DNA of 64,000 nt from Pseudomonas lini (lineage in GTDB: Bacteria; Pseudomonadota; Gammaproteobacteria; Pseudomonadales; Pseudomonadaceae): positions 248,001 to 312,000 of the forward strand of contig NZ_JAUSSR010000005.1 in the NCBI RefSeq assembly GCF_030812475.1. The letters are read 5' to 3'. How positions within the stretch are numbered: the first letter of the stretch is position 1; the number at the start of each line of letters is the position of its first letter. Of this stretch, positions 24,953-32,564 are shown piece after piece. A program made the position numbers and the translations under genes. Under the pieces are notes generated by a model. The model saw only the letters and a program-made list of their open reading frames with translations. It searched no databases and had not been told where the DNA came from.

Positions 24953-26533
24953 CTAGCGCATGGTTCGCCGCTTCGGCCCAAGGGAAAGTGCGGTGATGCG
25001 ATAGGCATCACCCACCCAGTTGCACAGCAGCGGTCGTGTACTGTCCGGCTCGATGATGTCGATGACGCCGAAACGCTCGGCCGTCCGCAGCGGTGAAGCC
25101 AGGGCCTGGTAATGGGCCTCCAGCTCCTTGCGCCGGGCCAGCGGATCCTCGGCGGCGGCGATTTCCTGCTTGTAGGCGGCCGCGACGCCACCCTCGATCG
25201 GGATCGAGCCCCACTGCGCCGAAGGCCAGGCAAACCGGTGCGGCAATGCCGTGCCCGTCGGCCCGTGCCAGGGGCTGACCATGGCGCCAGCCAGTCCGAC
25301 ACAGCGGCGCAGCACGATGGTGATCACCGGCACGCTGGCTTGCTCGATCGCATGCACGGCCTGCATGGCGGCAACCAGGGTGCCTTGCATTTCCGCCTCT
25401 TGCCCGGTCATGACCCCCGGCTGGTCCACCAGGTAAATCAGCGGCAGATGAAAGGTGTCGCACAGGTCGATGAAACGGGTCTGCTTGAGTGCCGCCGCAC
25501 GGGTCAAGGCACCGCCGCCGACACGCGGGTTGTTGCAGATGATCCCCACCGCATAACCGTTGAGACGGGCAAACGCGGTGATGGTCGACGCGCCGAAATC
25601 CGGGGACATCTCGAACAGACTGTCTTTATCCACCAGCGACTTGAGGATCTTGTGCGGATTGAAAATCTTGCGCCGGTCATGGGGGATGGCGTCGTTGAGC
25701 CAGGCGTCGCGCCGACCGGGCGAGTCACTCGATGTCACCTGCGGTGGCTGCTGCCACACATTGCCCGGCAGATACGACAGGAAGCGCTTGGCCAGGTCGA
25801 GCGCCTCGGCGTCGGAGTTGGCGGCCAGGTTGATCATGCCGCTGTGACGATGCACCTGGTCATAACCGCCCAGGTCGTTCTTGTCGATATCGATCCCGAA
25901 CGCCTGCTTGACCACGGGCGGACCCGCCGCAAATACCTGGCTCTGGCCACGCACCATGATCGACAGGTGAGAGGCGGCGACCCGTAGCGCGCCCAGCCCC
26001 GCGCAAGCGCCGTGGGCAATGCCGACGACCGGCACCGCTCCCAGCAGATTGGTGACGGGCAGCAGGGCATAACCCGGAATCTTGGTATGGCCGAGTTTGT
26101 CGAGCAGCTTCACACTGCCACCGGCGCTGTCGATCATGCGGATGATCGGCAGCTTGTATTCCCAGGCATAACGATCGGCGTAGATCCATTTTTCAGCGAC
26201 CGCCGCCTCCGACGAACCACCGCGAATGGTGAAATCATCGGCAGCGACCACGGTACGCTGCTGCCCGATCTTGCCCACGCCGACGACGGCCGTGCTCGGC
26301 GTCGCGGAGGCAATCTCGCCTTGCGGTGTGTACTTCACCGCGCCGGCCAATATGCCGAATTCCTCGAAACTGTCGCTCTCGAGCAGATGACCGATGCGCT
26401 CACGCGCCGTGAGTTTGCCCTGGGCATGATGCTTTTCCACCGCTTCCGGCCCGCCCAATGCATAGGCGACTTCCCGACGCGCGCGGATATCGGCGAGCTC
26501 CAGCGACCATTCAGGGGCAACAGGCGTGCTCAT
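24953..26533 (-). CDS. Biotin-dependent acyl-CoA carboxyltransferase subunit 1 (12S/PccB-like)
   Basis: This 526-residue protein is an acyl-CoA carboxyltransferase (crotonase-fold tandem domains), like PccB or the 12S subunit of transcarboxylase. The N-domain has YALGGPEAVEKHHAQGKLTA, MIDSAGGSVKLLD and the oxyanion-hole region HGACAGLGAL. The C-domain has GIICNNPRVGGGALTRAAA, IYLVDQPGVMTGQEAE and VLRRCVGLAGAMV. Length matches the family (about 510-540). Its ATG overlaps the stop of the ligase gene (ATGA) with AGAGG upstream. It transfers carboxyl between biotin and an acyl-CoA. A second, rather different carboxyltransferase lies at 37290-38831, so the island has two acceptor-side subunits. 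Confidence 0.9.
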   Translation of the reverse strand: MSTPVAPEWSLELADIRARREVAYALGGPEAVEKHHAQGKLTARERIGHLLESDSFEEFGILAGAVKYTPQGEIASATPSTAVVGVGKIGQQRTVVAADDFTIRGGSSEAAVAEKWIYADRYAWEYKLPIIRMIDSAGGSVKLLDKLGHTKIPGYALLPVTNLLGAVPVVGIAHGACAGLGALRVAASHLSIMVRGQSQVFAAGPPVVKQAFGIDIDKNDLGGYDQVHRHSGMINLAANSDAEALDLAKRFLSYLPGNVWQQPPQVTSSDSPGRRDAWLNDAIPHDRRKIFNPHKILKSLVDKDSLFEMSPDFGASTITAFARLNGYAVGIICNNPRVGGGALTRAAALKQTRFIDLCDTFHLPLIYLVDQPGVMTGQEAEMQGTLVAAMQAVHAIEQASVPVITIVLRRCVGLAGAMVSPWHGPTGTALPHRFAWPSAQWGSIPIEGGVAAAYKQEIAAAEDPLARRKELEAHYQALASPLRTAERFGVIDIIEPDSTRPLLCNWVGDAYRITALSLGPKRRTMR

Positions 26534-28089
26534 GATGATTTCCTCTCAAGGCGCGCGAGATAGTCATCGCGCAAAATGTTTTTCACCACCTTGCCGGCGT
26601 TGTTGCGTGGCAGGGCATCGATGAACTCGATCAGACGTGGTTTCTTGTAGCCGGCGATGAGTGCGGCGCAATGGTTGCCGAGCGTCTCGCTGTCGAGCGT
26701 GGTGCCTTCGCGCCTGACGACAAAGGCGGCGATACGCTCGCCCCACTCCGGGTCGGGCAAGCCCAGGACGGCGACTTCGGCGACCTGCGGGTGGCTTTCC
26801 AGCGCGTCCTCGACTTCCCGCGCATAGACGTTGAAGCCACCGGAAATGATCATGTCCTTGTTGCGCCCGACGATATAAAGGAAGCCCTGCGCATCGAGGT
26901 AACCGAGATCGCCGGAGTAGTACCAGCCCTCGCGGATGGCCTCGGCTTCCAGATCGGGACGGCGCCAGAAAGCCACTTCGCCGATACCGAAACTCTCGAG
27001 GGCGATTTCGCCGATTTCACCCACCGGCAACTCCTCGCCCTGCCCGTCCCGTACGGTGATCTGCACATTGGCGGTCGGCTTGCCGCAGGAGCGCAGCACA
27101 GCGTCCTCGGCGTGTTCGTGCGGATACAGCACTGCCAACGGTTGTACCGCCTCGGTCATTCCGTACTGCTGGCGCATCACCGGACCGAACCGCGCAATGG
27201 CGCGGCGGATCAGGTCGACGGAGGTCGGCGCGGTCCCGTAATGAATGCACTTGAGTGATGAAAGATCGGCCGCGACGCCGCTATCGAGTGTGTCCAGCAG
27301 GCGCGTGAGCATGGTCGGCACGCACATCATTTGGCTGATGCGATGGCGTTCGATCTGCTGCAGCGTCTCGACAGGCTCGAACTTGTGCAGAATCACATTG
27401 CGCGCACCACGCAGATAGCAAGGCAGCAAATGGACACCGGCGGCATGGGTCAAGGGGCCGACATGCAACATCGCATCCTCCACGCCCAGGCTGTATTCCA
27501 TGGCGTAGAAGTGGTTGGTCAGGCGTTCGTACCAGCGCTTGACGGTGTAGGTGACACCCTTGGGTTTACCTGTAGTGCCCGAGGTATAAGCGATTCGCAG
27601 CAACGCGTCGGGCGAAACCTGAACGTTGGGCGCGTTTGCCGGCATGGCGGCAAGCACCTGCCGATACTCCAGGACCTGCGGCGCCTGCCAGCCCAGCCCG
27701 ATCACATGACGCAAGCTGGCGACACGATCGCGAACCCCTTCGCCGATCTCTCGGAATTGTGGCCCCACCACCAGCAGGCTCGCACCGGCGTCGTCCAGGA
27801 TGGCGATCTGCTCGGCCAGGGTATGCCGGGCATTGAGTGCGACATAAACCAGCCCCGCCTTCTCGACAGCGAACACGCTCTCGATCGCTTCGGGCGAGTT
27901 GTCGAGCAGCACAGCCACCCGTTCCCCCACCTGCAACCCGAGCGAAATCAAGGCGTGGGCCAGGCGATTACTGCCGGCTTCGACCTCTTCATAGGTCAGG
28001 CAGTCGTTGCCAAAGACCAGGGCGGTGCGACCACGGTGTTGCCGGGCGGCCCAACTGAGCATGAGTCCTGCGGTGCGTTTTTTTATCAT
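26530..28089 (-). CDS. Acyl-CoA ligase 1 (AMP-binding, ANL family)
   Basis: This 519-residue adenylating enzyme has the P-loop-like AYTSGTTGKPKGVTY, the A5 motif YGMTEAVQPL, YSGDLGYLD and the hinge/C-domain KDMIISGGFNVYAREVE, ending with the catalytic lysine region LPRNNAGKVVKN. It should activate a carboxylic acid with ATP and CoA. The start is uncertain: the ATG at 28089 has no ribosome binding site and lies only 15 bp from a palindrome that is probably the operator, whereas the ATG at 28062 has AGGA close upstream. It overlaps carboxyltransferase 1 downstream. Ligase 2 (34497-36026) has a different P-loop (KSSGGTTGRPKAI), so the two probably act on different acids. Confidence 0.9.
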   Translation of the reverse strand: MIKKRTAGLMLSWAARQHRGRTALVFGNDCLTYEEVEAGSNRLAHALISLGLQVGERVAVLLDNSPEAIESVFAVEKAGLVYVALNARHTLAEQIAILDDAGASLLVVGPQFREIGEGVRDRVASLRHVIGLGWQAPQVLEYRQVLAAMPANAPNVQVSPDALLRIAYTSGTTGKPKGVTYTVKRWYERLTNHFYAMEYSLGVEDAMLHVGPLTHAAGVHLLPCYLRGARNVILHKFEPVETLQQIERHRISQMMCVPTMLTRLLDTLDSGVAADLSSLKCIHYGTAPTSVDLIRRAIARFGPVMRQQYGMTEAVQPLAVLYPHEHAEDAVLRSCGKPTANVQITVRDGQGEELPVGEIGEIALESFGIGEVAFWRRPDLEAEAIREGWYYSGDLGYLDAQGFLYIVGRNKDMIISGGFNVYAREVEDALESHPQVAEVAVLGLPDPEWGERIAAFVVRREGTTLDSETLGNHCAALIAGYKKPRLIEFIDALPRNNAGKVVKNILRDDYLARLERKSS

Positions 28090-28103
28090 GATAATTTTGT
28101 CTT

Positions 28104-28115
28104 ATTGTCGACAAT
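28104..28115. promoter_or_regulatory. Candidate GntR operator, copy 1
   Basis: ATTGTCGACAAT is a perfect 12-bp palindrome just upstream of the leftward ligase/carboxyltransferase/MFS genes. The same motif with one central change (ATTGTTGACAAT) is at 29224-29235 upstream of the rightward biotin-enzyme operon. The pattern (TTGTNNACAA) is typical of FCD-type GntR regulators, and a GntR gene lies between the two copies. Confidence 0.75.
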
Positions 28116-28154
28116 TTGACACAGCACTCGGGAGTGTTGTGCCCCCGGTGTCAG

Positions 28155-28880
28155 TTATTCCAGCTGAGTCGATGCGGCCTGATGGGAAGCGTTGATCAGC
28201 TCCACCATCATTTGCGCGGCGAGCGTGCTGCTGTTTTGCCTGAGTGCCTCGACCAGCTGACGCCAATGAACGACGGAAGCCTGCCGGCGCTCGGCAGAAC
28301 GCAATCCCAGCCGGGTGTAGCGCGCCGTCTGGATACCCAGCGCCCCCATCAGTTCGGCCAGCTGCTTGTTACCGCAGGCCTGGAACAACAGCGTGCTCAG
28401 GCGGTAACTGCCCTGCGCGTATTCATCCAGCGCATCCGCTTGCCCGGCGATCAGCTCCAGCCGGGTGACGATGGCGTCCATCTGATTCACGGCAGAGGCA
28501 TCGAGGTCAACCAGGTACTTGGCCAGCAACCCGGCCAGCACGGCGCGGATTTCGAACAGGTTGTCGATCTCCTGCCGGCTCAATGAAGTCACATGCGCGC
28601 CACGCTGCGGCACGATGGTCACCACGCCCACCTTCTCGAGAATGCGCAGGGCTTCGCGAATCGGACCACGACTGACCTGGAAGTGATCGGCCAGCTCCTG
28701 TTCGCGCACGGAGTCACCCGGCCCGTATTCACCGCGCAGAATCGCCAGCGTGATGCTCTCGGCAATCTGCTCCGGCATCGTCAAAACGCGCTGGCGACCA
28801 GCACGCATGATACCTATTGCACTACCGCTCTTGGCGGCCGATGCCGAACCTGCATTCATTGACATAGACTTCAATCGCAC
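28155..28880 (-). CDS. GntR-family regulator (FadR/FCD subgroup) of the carboxylation island
   Basis: This protein (241 residues from a GTG at 28880, or 236 from an ATG at 28865) has an N-terminal winged helix with MPEQIAESITLAILRGEYGPG and QELADHFQVSRGPIREALR, then the all-helical FCD ligand domain ending near residue 220. FCD regulators usually sense organic acids or acyl-CoA-like ligands. The GTG start overlaps the end of the biotin-carrier gene; the later ATG codons at 28865 and 28859 are equally possible, with no decisive ribosome binding site. The two near-identical palindromes on either side of the divergent genes are its likely binding sites, which suggests it controls both arms and probably itself. 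Confidence 0.88.
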   Translation of the reverse strand: MRLKSMSMNAGSASAAKSGSAIGIMRAGRQRVLTMPEQIAESITLAILRGEYGPGDSVREQELADHFQVSRGPIREALRILEKVGVVTIVPQRGAHVTSLSRQEIDNLFEIRAVLAGLLAKYLVDLDASAVNQMDAIVTRLELIAGQADALDEYAQGSYRLSTLLFQACGNKQLAELMGALGIQTARYTRLGLRSAERRQASVVHWRQLVEALRQNSSTLAAQMMVELINASHQAASTQLE

Positions 28881-29095
28881 TCCATAAGCAAAACATCCTG
28901 GCCGTCTTTCACCACCTCGCCCTCGGCAACGAGAACGCTGACAACCCGACCCGGTTCCGCGGCCATCAAGGGAATTTCCATTTTCATGGATTCCATGATG
29001 ACCAGCGTCTGATCTTCTTCAACGACATCGCCTTCACGTACATGGATCTGCCATACCGTGCCGGCGACATCCGACTTGATCGCGATTGTACTCAT
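28871..29095 (-). CDS. Short biotin carrier protein (1.3S-like)
   Basis: This 74-residue protein is essentially only a biotinyl domain, with the biotinylation motif MESMKME and the target Lys38. The frame is open to 29197, but the ATG at 29095 follows GGAGGGG five to six bases upstream and starts the conserved domain. A domain-only carrier is like the biotinyl end of transcarboxylase 1.3S or decarboxylase gamma subunits, not like AccB. It is followed by the GntR gene with a ten-base overlap. A longer carrier (29294-29758) is divergent from it, so the island encodes two different carriers, perhaps one per carboxyltransferase. Confidence 0.9.
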   Translation of the reverse strand: MSTIAIKSDVAGTVWQIHVREGDVVEEDQTLVIMESMKMEIPLMAAEPGRVVSVLVAEGEVVKDGQDVLLMECD

Positions 29096-29222
29096 TCTCG
29101 CCCCCTCCAAAACACTGTTGTTTTTCTGAATTCGCGGAGCCCTTGGCCGGCGCACGCTAGGCTTTTTCAATAGGGCCTGTGCAAACGACCTGGGCAATGA
29201 TCAGTAAATTACATGATTGTAC

Positions 29223-29236
29223 GATTGTTGACAATC
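29223..29236. promoter_or_regulatory. Candidate GntR operator, copy 2
   Basis: GATTGTTGACAATC is a 14-bp inverted repeat (GATTGT, TG, ACAATC) in the 198-bp gap between the divergent biotin-carrier genes. It matches copy 1 at 28104-28115 at 11 of 12 core positions. A half-site-like GATTGT also occurs at 29215. It lies 58 bp before the AccB-like start codon and could also regulate the leftward carrier/GntR transcript. Confidence 0.75.
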
Positions 29237-29293
29237 CTACTTTTCGATGTTTTTATTCATCCAGGCAATTCGAACAACAAGAGGCCATCAGGC

Positions 29294-29758
29294 ATGTCGC
29301 TCACACATAAAGAAGCACGCAGGATCCTGGAGATCCTGGATCACACGACACACCTGGACTTTCTGGAAGTCCGCGTCGGTGACACCACACTCACTGCCAG
29401 CAAATCGGGCACGATCCAGCGGTCGCTGGCGCCAGCCCAAGGCGCTTCGCAGACAACATCCGCACCGCCCGCTCCCGTGGCGGTTGCGAGCGAACCCGAA
29501 GTGGCGGAGGGCCAGGTGGCCGTGCGCGCGACCATGATGGGCACTTTCTATCGCAAGCCCAGCCCCGACCAACAGTGCTTCGTTGAAGAAAACGCCACAG
29601 TGGAGGCAGGGACACCCCTGTGCCTGGTCGAAGCCATGAAACTCTTCAATACCCTCGCCTCCCCCGTTAACGGCCGCGTAGTGCGCATCGTCGCCCAGGA
29701 CCTGCAGATGGTTCAGCGCGACCAGCTCCTGATGATCATTGAACCGGAGGCATGCTGA
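29294..29758 (+). CDS. AccB-like biotin carboxyl carrier protein
   Basis: This 154-residue carrier has the plan of bacterial AccB: an N-terminal helical part (THKEARRILEILDHTTHLDF), an Ala/Pro/Ser-rich linker (residues 50-72), and a C-terminal biotinyl domain with MMGTFYRKPSPD and EAMKLFN, target Lys116. The ATG at 29294 is used because AAGAGG precedes it; the frame is open to 29213. It is a paralogue of housekeeping AccB rather than the real gene, judging by its catabolic setting. It overlaps the biotin carboxylase gene by one base (TGATG), so the two are made together. Confidence 0.9.
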   Translation: MSLTHKEARRILEILDHTTHLDFLEVRVGDTTLTASKSGTIQRSLAPAQGASQTTSAPPAPVAVASEPEVAEGQVAVRATMMGTFYRKPSPDQQCFVEENATVEAGTPLCLVEAMKLFNTLASPVNGRVVRIVAQDLQMVQRDQLLMIIEPEAC

Positions 29759-31167
29759 TGAGCACCGTTGCCGTGGCAACCCGCGACATTCGTCGAGTCC
29801 TGATCGCCAACCGTGGCGAAATCGCCGTGCGTATCGTGAGCGCTTGCAAAACCCTGGGTATCGAATCGGTGGCGGCCGTTTCCGAAGCCGACCAGGACAG
29901 CCTGGCCGCCCGCCTGGCCGACCACTGCGTGATCATTGGTCCAGCGCCGGCGGCGCAAAGTTACCTGTGCGCCGATCTGCTGGTGCGCACCGCGCTGGAG
30001 CATCGCTGCGACGCCATTCACCCCGGTTATGGCTTCCTTTCCGAGCGCTCGCATTTCGCCCAGGCCTGCGAAGACGCAGGCCTGGTGTTCATCGGCCCGT
30101 CTGCCGAAATCATCGATTCGATGGGCGACAAAATCACCGCCGTCGGCCTGGCGGAAAAGGCCGAAGTGCCGCGTGTGCCTGGCTCGGACGCCGTCGCCGA
30201 TGCCGACACCGCACGCCGCATCGCCAGCGAGATCGGCTATCCCGTACTGTTCAAGGCGACAGCCGGCGGTGGCGGGCGTGGCATGCGGATCGTGCGCAGC
30301 GATGAAGAAGCCGAGGCGGCGTTCCGTTCGGCTTCATCGGAAGCCCAGGCGGCCTTTGGGGATCCGACGCTGTATGTCGAGAAATTCATCGAACTGGCGC
30401 GCCATATCGAAATCCAGATCATGGGCGACCGCCATGGCAACGTGGTGCACCTGGGCGAGCGGGAGTGCTCGACTCAGCGCCGGCACCAGAAGCTGATCGA
30501 GGAAGCTCCGTCGCCCAGCCTTGCCGCCGATACCCGGGAGCAAATGGGTGAATGTGCCGTACGCCTGGCGCAAAATGTCGGTTACTTCGGCGCGGGCACC
30601 ATCGAATTTGTGGTCGATGACCGCGATGGCACCTTCTATTTCCTGGAAATGAACACCCGCATCCAGGTCGAGCATCCAGTGACAGAAATGATCACCGGCT
30701 TCGACCTGGTCGCCGAGCAGATTCGTATCGCCGCCGGCCTGCCGCTGTCGTTCACTCAGGCCGACGTCAAGTTGGTCGGCCATGCGATCGAATGCCGGAT
30801 CAACGCCGAAGACCCCGACCGCAACTTCCTGCCGAGCCCGGGCCTGGTCAGCGAATGGCTTCCACCCCAAGGTCCTGGCGTACGCGTCGATACCCACTGC
30901 TACAGCGGCGCCACCGTCCCGCCTTTTTATGACTCCCTGCTGGCCAAGCTGATCGTGCATGCGCCCACCCGCGGCGAGGCGATCGTGCGCATGCGCCAGG
31001 CGCTGGAGGACATGAAAGTGACAGGGCTGTCGACCACGGCGAGCTTCCATCATGCGGTGCTCGACCACCCGGATTTCGTCGCAGGCAAGGTCACCACCCG
31101 CTGGGTTGAAGACGTCTTCGTACCGGCCCGCAAACAGGCGTTGAAACAGGCCAAGGAGCGCGCATGA
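29758..31167 (+). CDS. Biotin carboxylase (AccC-like)
   Basis: This 469-residue ATP-grasp enzyme carboxylates biotin on a carrier protein using ATP and bicarbonate. It has the N-terminal LIANRGEIAVR, HPGYGFLSE, the ATP-binding glycine loop ATAGGGGRGM, the EKFIELARHIEIQIMGD segment and EMNTRIQVEHPVTE. Length is normal for AccC (about 450). The ATG at 29758 is preferred over 29752 because GGAGG then lies seven bases upstream. It is the only biotin carboxylase in the island and so would charge both carriers. Its stop overlaps the next start (ATGA at 31164). Confidence 0.93.
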   Translation: MSTVAVATRDIRRVLIANRGEIAVRIVSACKTLGIESVAAVSEADQDSLAARLADHCVIIGPAPAAQSYLCADLLVRTALEHRCDAIHPGYGFLSERSHFAQACEDAGLVFIGPSAEIIDSMGDKITAVGLAEKAEVPRVPGSDAVADADTARRIASEIGYPVLFKATAGGGGRGMRIVRSDEEAEAAFRSASSEAQAAFGDPTLYVEKFIELARHIEIQIMGDRHGNVVHLGERECSTQRRHQKLIEEAPSPSLAADTREQMGECAVRLAQNVGYFGAGTIEFVVDDRDGTFYFLEMNTRIQVEHPVTEMITGFDLVAEQIRIAAGLPLSFTQADVKLVGHAIECRINAEDPDRNFLPSPGLVSEWLPPQGPGVRVDTHCYSGATVPPFYDSLLAKLIVHAPTRGEAIVRMRQALEDMKVTGLSTTASFHHAVLDHPDFVAGKVTTRWVEDVFVPARKQALKQAKERA

Positions 31168-32561
31168 GCATGACAACATTGGTTGATGTCAGCCTGAGCG
31201 ACGGCCAGACCGCCGCCTGGGACGGTGCCGCCAGCACGGCGATGCTGCTGGGCACGATGAATTCGCTTGGGCACGCTCGACTGGCCGCGATCGAGGTGTT
31301 GAGCCCGGCCGTGATCGCGCAGTGCGTCCGCCGTGAAGAGAACCCGCTGCAACGGGTTGCTGCACTGCGCCAGCGCGCCAATGGCACGCCGCTGCGCGCG
31401 ACGATAAACCTGCTGCCCGCCCATGGTTACTTCGATGTGCTGTCTGGCGACGCACTGAACACGTGGCTGCGCCTGCTGGCCAGCCATGGCGTCAGCGAAG
31501 TGGTACTGATCGATCCGCAGCTGGATTTCCAGCGCCTCGACAGTGCCATAAAGATGGCATTGGCCAACGGTCTGACCGTCATCGCCGCCCTGCCCTATGC
31601 AGACGATCATGAACATGACGACGCCTGCTATTCGGCCGGTGCCGCACGACTGGTCGCGGCTGGCGCACAGCGCATCATGCTGCGCGACGAAGCCGGCCTG
31701 CTGCATGTCGACCGCCTGCCCGGCTTGCTTTCGGCCTTGCGCAGCGGCCTGGAGGGCACCCCTCTGGATTTGCACACCCGCTGCCACACCGGCCTCGGCC
31801 CGCAGGTCGCGCTGGAGGCAATCCGGCTCGGCATCGACCGTCTCGATGCCGCGTTGCCCGGTGTCGCCAACGGTGCTTCGGCACCCTCGCTGACGCTGCT
31901 GGCCAGGTCTGCGGAGCTGCTTGAATTGCCGCTGCAATCACCGGATCAGGACCGCATCAAAGAAGCCCAGGCCCAGCTCGCTGCCGTGGCGGATCAGGAG
32001 GGGTTTGCCGACAGCCTGCCCTGGGCGTTCGACCTGGCACCTTACGCACACCAGTTGCCAGCGGAAATCGCCGCCCAGGCCATGCAGGCATTGCGCGAGC
32101 GCGGACGGCTGGCCGACCTGTTCGAGTTTTCCCATGAATGCACGCGCATTCGCCAGGAGCTCGGCCATCCGCCGATGTTGCAACCTTTCGCCCAAGCGAT
32201 TGCGCGGCAGGCACTCGAGCATCTCGATGCCGGCCCTCGCTACGCGACCCTGCAGCCGCTTCTGCGCCGCTGGCTGCAAGGCTGCTACGGCCCGATCGAC
32301 ACAACGTTGCACAGCCTGCAACAGCGCATCGGCGCCGTGGCGCAGCCTGGCCGTGCGATCGATGTGCCGGCCACCGACGATGCGCTGGCCGCGCTGGTCT
32401 GCGGCTGCCCCGCACTGCCGCTGCCGCATAGGCTTCATTACGAAATCCGCACCCCCGAGCAAGCCCTGACACTCGGGCTGCTGCAGCGCTGGCCGGACTA
32501 CAGCGTATTGAGCGTCACAGGCCGCGGCCTGTCCATCCATCTCGAACACAGCAAGGGGTGA
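31164..32561 (+). CDS. Degenerate 5S/oxaloacetate-decarboxylase-like protein 1
   Basis: This 465-residue protein keeps the plan of the pyruvate carboxyltransferase TIM barrel plus C-terminal domain but is strongly degenerate. The usual DATLRDAHQ is reduced to VDVSLSDGQ (Asp13 kept). The catalytic lysine of the KDMAGLL motif is arginine (LRDEAGLL, Arg174), and the HxH metal site is HTR (His204, Arg206). The family resemblance is clearest at LLRDEAGLLHVDRLPGLLSA-type spacing and the adjacent LHTRCHTG. It is next to a second, better conserved homologue (32565-34064), four bases away. A catalytically altered or structural partner subunit is the simplest idea. The domain assignment rests on motif order and spacing, not on high similarity. 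Confidence 0.7.
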   Translation: MSMTTLVDVSLSDGQTAAWDGAASTAMLLGTMNSLGHARLAAIEVLSPAVIAQCVRREENPLQRVAALRQRANGTPLRATINLLPAHGYFDVLSGDALNTWLRLLASHGVSEVVLIDPQLDFQRLDSAIKMALANGLTVIAALPYADDHEHDDACYSAGAARLVAAGAQRIMLRDEAGLLHVDRLPGLLSALRSGLEGTPLDLHTRCHTGLGPQVALEAIRLGIDRLDAALPGVANGASAPSLTLLARSAELLELPLQSPDQDRIKEAQAQLAAVADQEGFADSLPWAFDLAPYAHQLPAEIAAQAMQALRERGRLADLFEFSHECTRIRQELGHPPMLQPFAQAIARQALEHLDAGPRYATLQPLLRRWLQGCYGPIDTTLHSLQQRIGAVAQPGRAIDVPATDDALAALVCGCPALPLPHRLHYEIRTPEQALTLGLLQRWPDYSVLSVTGRGLSIHLEHSKG

Positions 32562-32564
32562 CAC

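Noticed and set aside
29213..29293. Upstream extension of the AccB-like reading frame
   Set aside because: It would run through the operator palindrome and lacks a ribosome binding site, whereas the ATG at 29294 has one and begins the conserved domain.
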